64,000 bases of DNA from Geodermatophilus telluris (GTDB lineage Bacteria; Actinomycetota; Actinomycetes; Mycobacteriales; Geodermatophilaceae). How positions within the stretch are numbered: position 1 is the stretch's first letter; the number at the start of each line of letters is the position of its first letter. Below are positions 60,734-64,000 of this stretch, in pieces. The stretch spans positions 620,001 to 684,000 of the forward strand of contig NZ_FMZF01000001.1 in the NCBI RefSeq assembly GCF_900102745.1, read 5' to 3'. The notes under the pieces were generated by a model, which saw only the letters and a program-made list of their open reading frames with translations, ran no database searches and was not told the DNA's origin. The position numbers and the translations under genes are program-made.

Positions 60734-62071
60734 CTAGGCGACGGCGCTGCGGCCGCCGGCCAGCACCCGCTGCAGCGCCTCCAGGTAGCGCGGCGGGACG
60801 GCGTGCGGGCCGCGCGGGGCGAGGAAGCGGGCCACGGTGGCGCCGGTGACCTCGGCGGCCTCCGCGGCCTCGGCGCCCAGCGCCCGCACCACCCGCGCGT
60901 CGCCCCACGACCGGCTGGCCGCCAGGTGGGCCATCGCCGCCGCGCTCTCCGCGCGCTCGCCCACGCAGTCGAAGGGCTTCTCGGTGGCCCACAGGGCGCG
61001 GAAGCCGTCGGCCAGCGACACGTCGTCCAGCGGGTTGCCGCCGAACATCGCGACCGCCTCCTCCGGGCGGAGGAACACCGCGAAGCACAGGAAGGTGAAC
61101 AGGCACTTGTCGCAGTGCAGGCACCAGCGCTGCTCGGCCTGGCCGCCCACGTGCCGCTGGGTGTAGGAGCGGTTGCAGCTGAGGATGTCGGCCCGCAGCG
61201 GCAGCGCGGCGACGGCGGCGACGGTGGCCAGCTCCGAGAGCTGCCGGGTGAGACTGAAGTAGCCCACGCCGACCTCGGCGGCGGCCGCGGCGAACAGCTG
61301 CTCGAAGGCGAAGGACTTCGAGTACTGGTGGTTGACGCTCACGCCGTCGACGGTGAGCGTCTCCTCGTCGGCCGACCGCTCGTTGGCGAACACCACCGGG
61401 CCGTAGCCGCCCAGGACGGCCGCCAGCGTCGAGATCGCCGAGTTGATCGCGGTGACCGGCACGTGCCCGTTCAGGCCGCCCTGCGCCGTCCGCTCGGCCA
61501 GCAGCGGGTCCAGCCGGCGGCGCACCTCGACCAGCGGCGCCCCGGCGGCGCGGGCGACCTCGCGCTGCGCGCCGGTCGGGTTGACCGCCAGCGCCGTCCC
61601 GTCGGGGACGACGACCAGCGCCAGCGCGGAGTCCTTGCCGCCGCCCACCGGCAGCAGCGCGCCCCGCTCGCCCGGCGCGGGCGGCGGGCCGGGCTCGCGC
61701 AGCTCGAGGTCGAACTCCACCCGGTGCGGCACCGGCAGCCGGTTGACCGCGGCGAACTCGCCGAGCCCGTGCGTGTAGGCGGCCGCGGCGACGGCCGCCT
61801 GCGCGGCGGTGACGGGCCGCTCGACGGTCACCCGGCCGGGCGCGGCCAGCTTGTAGTAGCTGGTGCCCATCACCAGGTGCACCAGGTCGAGCGCCGCGTC
61901 GAGCTGGGCGGGAGCCGGTCCACCCGCCAGCAGCGCGGGGTCGAGGGTCAGCCGCTCGGTGAACTCGTCGTCGCCGAGCCGGTAGGTGAACGCCGCCTCG
62001 CCGGTCGCCGGGTCGAACGTGCGGCCGGCGACGACGAAGCCGGTGCCGGGGACGACGGCCTCAGAGCGCAC
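60734..62071 (-). CDS. murL: UDP-N-acetyl-alpha-D-muramoyl-L-alanyl-L-glutamate epimerase
   Basis: A 445-residue enzyme of the PP-loop ATP pyrophosphatase type. The LPVGGGKDSALALVVV nucleotide motif is near residue 140; a cysteine-rich metal site CLHCDKCLFTFLCF lies in the C-terminal half. It matches MurL, which in Xanthomonas flips the L-glutamate of UDP-MurNAc-L-Ala-L-Glu to D-glutamate, using ATP. It follows murD2, its usual partner. The GTG at 62071 overlaps murD2 by 11 bases; an ATG at 62110 would overlap by 50 and adds a non-conserved serine-rich stretch. Confidence 0.9.
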   Translation of the reverse strand: MRSEAVVPGTGFVVAGRTFDPATGEAAFTYRLGDDEFTERLTLDPALLAGGPAPAQLDAALDLVHLVMGTSYYKLAAPGRVTVERPVTAAQAAVAAAAYTHGLGEFAAVNRLPVPHRVEFDLELREPGPPPAPGERGALLPVGGGKDSALALVVVPDGTALAVNPTGAQREVARAAGAPLVEVRRRLDPLLAERTAQGGLNGHVPVTAINSAISTLAAVLGGYGPVVFANERSADEETLTVDGVSVNHQYSKSFAFEQLFAAAAAEVGVGYFSLTRQLSELATVAAVAALPLRADILSCNRSYTQRHVGGQAEQRWCLHCDKCLFTFLCFAVFLRPEEAVAMFGGNPLDDVSLADGFRALWATEKPFDCVGERAESAAAMAHLAASRSWGDARVVRALGAEAAEAAEVTGATVARFLAPRGPHAVPPRYLEALQRVLAGGRSAVA

Positions 62072-63434
62072 GGACGCGCTCGGCGCCGGCACCGACGAGG
62101 ATCTGCTCATAGGTGGCTGCCAACTCCTCGAAGTCGCGGAAGCGGTTGTAGCTGGGAGCGCCGGGAGAGAGCAGCACGACGCCTCCGGGCGGGGTGGTCG
62201 CGATCGCGCCGGCCACCGCCTCCTCCAGCGACGCCGTCTCGGTCACCCGGACCGGGACGCCCGCGGCCTCCCGGCGGACGTCGGCGGCCAGCCGGGCCCC
62301 GGTGTCGGGGACGGTGACCAGCGCGACCTCCTCCCGCCGGGCCACCAACGCGCGGGCCAGGTCGGTGTAGTCCAGGCCGCGGTCCTGCCCGCCGGCGACC
62401 AGCGTCACCGGCCGGCCGGCCAGCGCGTCGAGGGCGGCCAGCACCGACACCGGGGTGGTGGACAGCGTGTCGTCGACGAAGGTGACGCCGCCGAGGGCGG
62501 CCACCGGCGAGAGCCGGTGCGGCAGCGCCCGGAACGCCGCGACCGCGCCGGCGACCGCGTCGGCGTGCGCGGTCAGGTCGGCGCCGCTCAGCGCGGCGGC
62601 CGCCAGGGCCACCTCGAGGTTGCTGCGGTTGTGCGCGCCGGGCAGGTGCACGGGGACGACGCGGCCGCCCAGGCCGGGCGGGAGGACGTCGGCGGGGTCG
62701 ACCAGCTGTGCGGGGTCGAGGTGGCGCTCGGCCAGCGGCCGCGCCTGCGCGCTGACCACCACCGAGCGCTGCGGGCAGGCGGCGAAGACGCGCAGCTTGT
62801 CGCGGTAGTAGGTCTGCACCGAGCCGTGCCAGTCGAGGTGCTCGGGTGCCAGCGAGGTCAGCGCGCCGCGGCCGGTGAAGTCGGGGACGGCGGCGGCCTG
62901 GTAGCTGGAGACCTCGACGACGAGGGTCCGGCCGGCCCCGTCGTCGTCGAGCAGGACGTCGAGCAGCGGCGTGCCGATGTTGCCCACGTGCACCGCCGGG
63001 CGGCCGGCCGCGGTGAGGACGGCGGCGGCCAGCGCGCTGGTCGTGCTCTTGCCCTTCGTCCCGGTGACGCACAGGACCGGGACCCCGCGCGCCGCGGCCT
63101 CGGCCAGCGCGACGCCGGTCCCCGTGGTCACGGTCGTGCGCGCGGCCAGGTCGCGGGCGTCCTCGCGGTAGGGGCTGATGCCCGGCGAGCGGAAGACGAC
63201 GTCGCAGCCGGCCAGGTCGGCGACGCCGGCCGCGACGGCGACGCCGGCGGGCAGGGCCGCGGGGTCGACCGGGCGGCTGTCGGCGACGAGCACCGCGGCG
63301 GCGCCGGCGGCGAGCGCGGCCCGGACGGCGGCGCGGCCCTCGCGGCCGTGGCCCCAGACGCCCACCCGCCGGCCGGCCAGCTCGCCGAGCCGGAGGGACC
63401 CCTCCCGCGGCGGCGGGGCGGGGCGGTCGTCCAC
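62061..63434 (-). CDS. murD2: UDP-N-acetylmuramoyl-L-alanine-L-glutamate ligase
   Basis: A 457-residue Mur ligase. The P-loop [18 protein letters not shown] is near residue 120, with the central [20 protein letters not shown] and the substrate region [11 protein letters not shown]. It resembles MurD but its neighbour murL shows that it should add L-Glu instead of D-Glu, as MurD2. The start at GTG 63434 follows TAGAGT (63447-63442) by 7 bases; a GTG three codons upstream is possible. Divergent from nhaA. Confidence 0.9.
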   Translation of the reverse strand: MDDRPAPPPREGSLRLGELAGRRVGVWGHGREGRAAVRAALAAGAAAVLVADSRPVDPAALPAGVAVAAGVADLAGCDVVFRSPGISPYREDARDLAARTTVTTGTGVALAEAAARGVPVLCVTGTKGKSTTSALAAAVLTAAGRPAVHVGNIGTPLLDVLLDDDGAGRTLVVEVSSYQAAAVPDFTGRGALTSLAPEHLDWHGSVQTYYRDKLRVFAACPQRSVVVSAQARPLAERHLDPAQLVDPADVLPPGLGGRVVPVHLPGAHNRSNLEVALAAAALSGADLTAHADAVAGAVAAFRALPHRLSPVAALGGVTFVDDTLSTTPVSVLAALDALAGRPVTLVAGGQDRGLDYTDLARALVARREEVALVTVPDTGARLAADVRREAAGVPVRVTETASLEEAVAGAIATTPPGGVVLLSPGAPSYNRFRDFEELAATYEQILVGAGAERVRAL

Positions 63435-63559
63435 GGCGACCACTCTACGGACCGGCCCGGTCCACGGACGGCGACGACGGGGACCCGGCGCTACGGTGGG
63501 CGCCAGGTGTGCCGGGAAGCCTGGTCGGCAGTGTCCGACCCGACCCCTGGAGCCGCCGC

Positions 63560-64000
63560 GTGACCACCCCCCACGGATCCACCCGCGTCTTCGCCCGCGG
63601 CTCGTGGACCGAGGCCAGCCGCATCGCCGACGTGCTGCGCAAGGAGACCGTCGGCGGCGTCCTCCTGCTCGCCGGCACCGTCGTCGCCCTGGTCTGGGCC
63701 AACTCGCCGTGGGCGGGGTCCTACGAGGCGCTGCGCGACACCCGCGTCGGCCCGGCGTCGCTGCACCTGGACCTGACGCTGGGCACCTGGGCCGCCGACG
63801 GGCTCCTGGCGGTCTTCTTCTTCGTCGCGGGGCTGGAGCTCAAGCGGGAGTTCGTCGCCGGCGACCTGCGCGACCCGCGGCGCGCCGTGCTGCCGGTCGC
63901 GGCCGCGGTCGGCGGCATGGTGGCGCCCGCGGTGCTCTACACGCTGGTCAACCTCGGCGCAGGCGGCGGCCTGCGCGGTTGGGCGATACCGACGGCCACC
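63560..64000 (+). CDS. nhaA: Na+/H+ antiporter NhaA, N-terminal part
   Basis: The first 147 codons of a membrane antiporter that exchanges sodium for protons. The typical start [24 protein letters not shown], the [34 protein letters not shown] block and [16 protein letters not shown] are present. It continues off the right edge, so the paired aspartates in helix V cannot be seen. GTG at 63560 with GGAG upstream; TACGGT at 63493-63498 is a possible -10. Confidence 0.9.
   Translation, partial: MTTPHGSTRVFARGSWTEASRIADVLRKETVGGVLLLAGTVVALVWANSPWAGSYEALRDTRVGPASLHLDLTLGTWAADGLLAVFFFVAGLELKREFVAGDLRDPRRAVLPVAAAVGGMVAPAVLYTLVNLGAGGGLRGWAIPTAT

Noticed and set aside
62061-63434. Canonical murD of the division and cell-wall cluster
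   Set aside because: No dcw genes nearby and it is coupled to murL, so MurD2 fits better.

Overview
The window is very GC-rich, dense with short-gap or overlapping genes, and uses many GTG starts. The gene content is that of a high-GC actinobacterium: mycothiol (mshA), Rex, bldC, an RsiG-type anti-sigma factor, SenX3/RegX3, an Rpf, an HbhA-like protein and the bS22 mini-protein. Gene style and order suggest a Frankiales/Geodermatophilaceae-type organism, but the family assignment is inference. The order of housekeeping genes follows, in reverse, the block I recall from Mycobacterium tuberculosis between about Rv0474 and Rv0561c, with mycobacterial-specific genes absent and some local genes inserted.

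Layout. 1-5 kb: the start of the nuo (complex I) operon behind a perfect Rex operator, then menJ, a phosphoribosyltransferase, menG and menF. 5-6.3 kb: one unrecognised membrane protein in visibly lower-GC DNA, probably acquired. 6.4-7.8 kb: an Rpf-type cell-wall hydrolase behind a c-di-AMP (ydaO-type) riboswitch. 7.9-12.7 kb: menD-menC and menE-menA, which with menF, menG and menJ give most of the classical menaquinone pathway; menB is not here. 12.7-14.1 kb: small membrane proteins and an Lrp/AsnC regulator. 14.2-18.9 kb: System II cytochrome c maturation (tlpA-like, ccdA, resB, ccsB) with a histidine phosphatase. 18.9-26.4 kb: rex-hemA-hemC-hemD-hemB-(membrane protein)-hemL, a translationally coupled haem operon with its own Rex operator. 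26.6-29 kb: a glutaredoxin-like protein, an ECF sigma factor and its DUF5667 partner.

29-36.3 kb: HAD phosphatase, acyltransferase, epimerase, bS22, bldC, proC, a DJ-1/PfpI protein, a heptad-repeat membrane protein and ppx. 36.4-40.7 kb: a cysteine-rich protein, an MFS transporter fused to a degenerate thymidylate-kinase domain, and a methyltransferase. 40.7-43.2 kb: a VOC/HxlR pair with a palindromic operator, a GlxA-type regulator and two small proteins. 43.3-47.8 kb: regX3-senX3 and phoU around a three-repeat PHO box, a DinB-like protein and gpmA. 47.8-52.7 kb: mshA-ybjN-MFS, with a divergent SDR and a GNAT. 52.8-57.5 kb: murB, two methyltransferase-fold proteins, PspC, a DUF2516 protein, and an XRE regulator coupled to an HbhA-like protein. 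57.5-64 kb: fur-ygfZ-rsiG-asparaginase, the murD2-murL peptidoglycan pair, and the start of nhaA.

Regulatory logic visible in the DNA: Rex links NADH/NAD status to complex I and haem synthesis; c-di-AMP is tied to wall remodelling; PHO boxes sit beside the phosphate two-component system; a c-di-GMP-binding signature is present twice in RsiG. At least fourteen genes have a TANNNT -10 element ending 6-8 bases before the start codon, the layout of leaderless transcripts; I used this to choose several starts. No tRNA, rRNA, CRISPR array, insertion sequence or prophage was seen.
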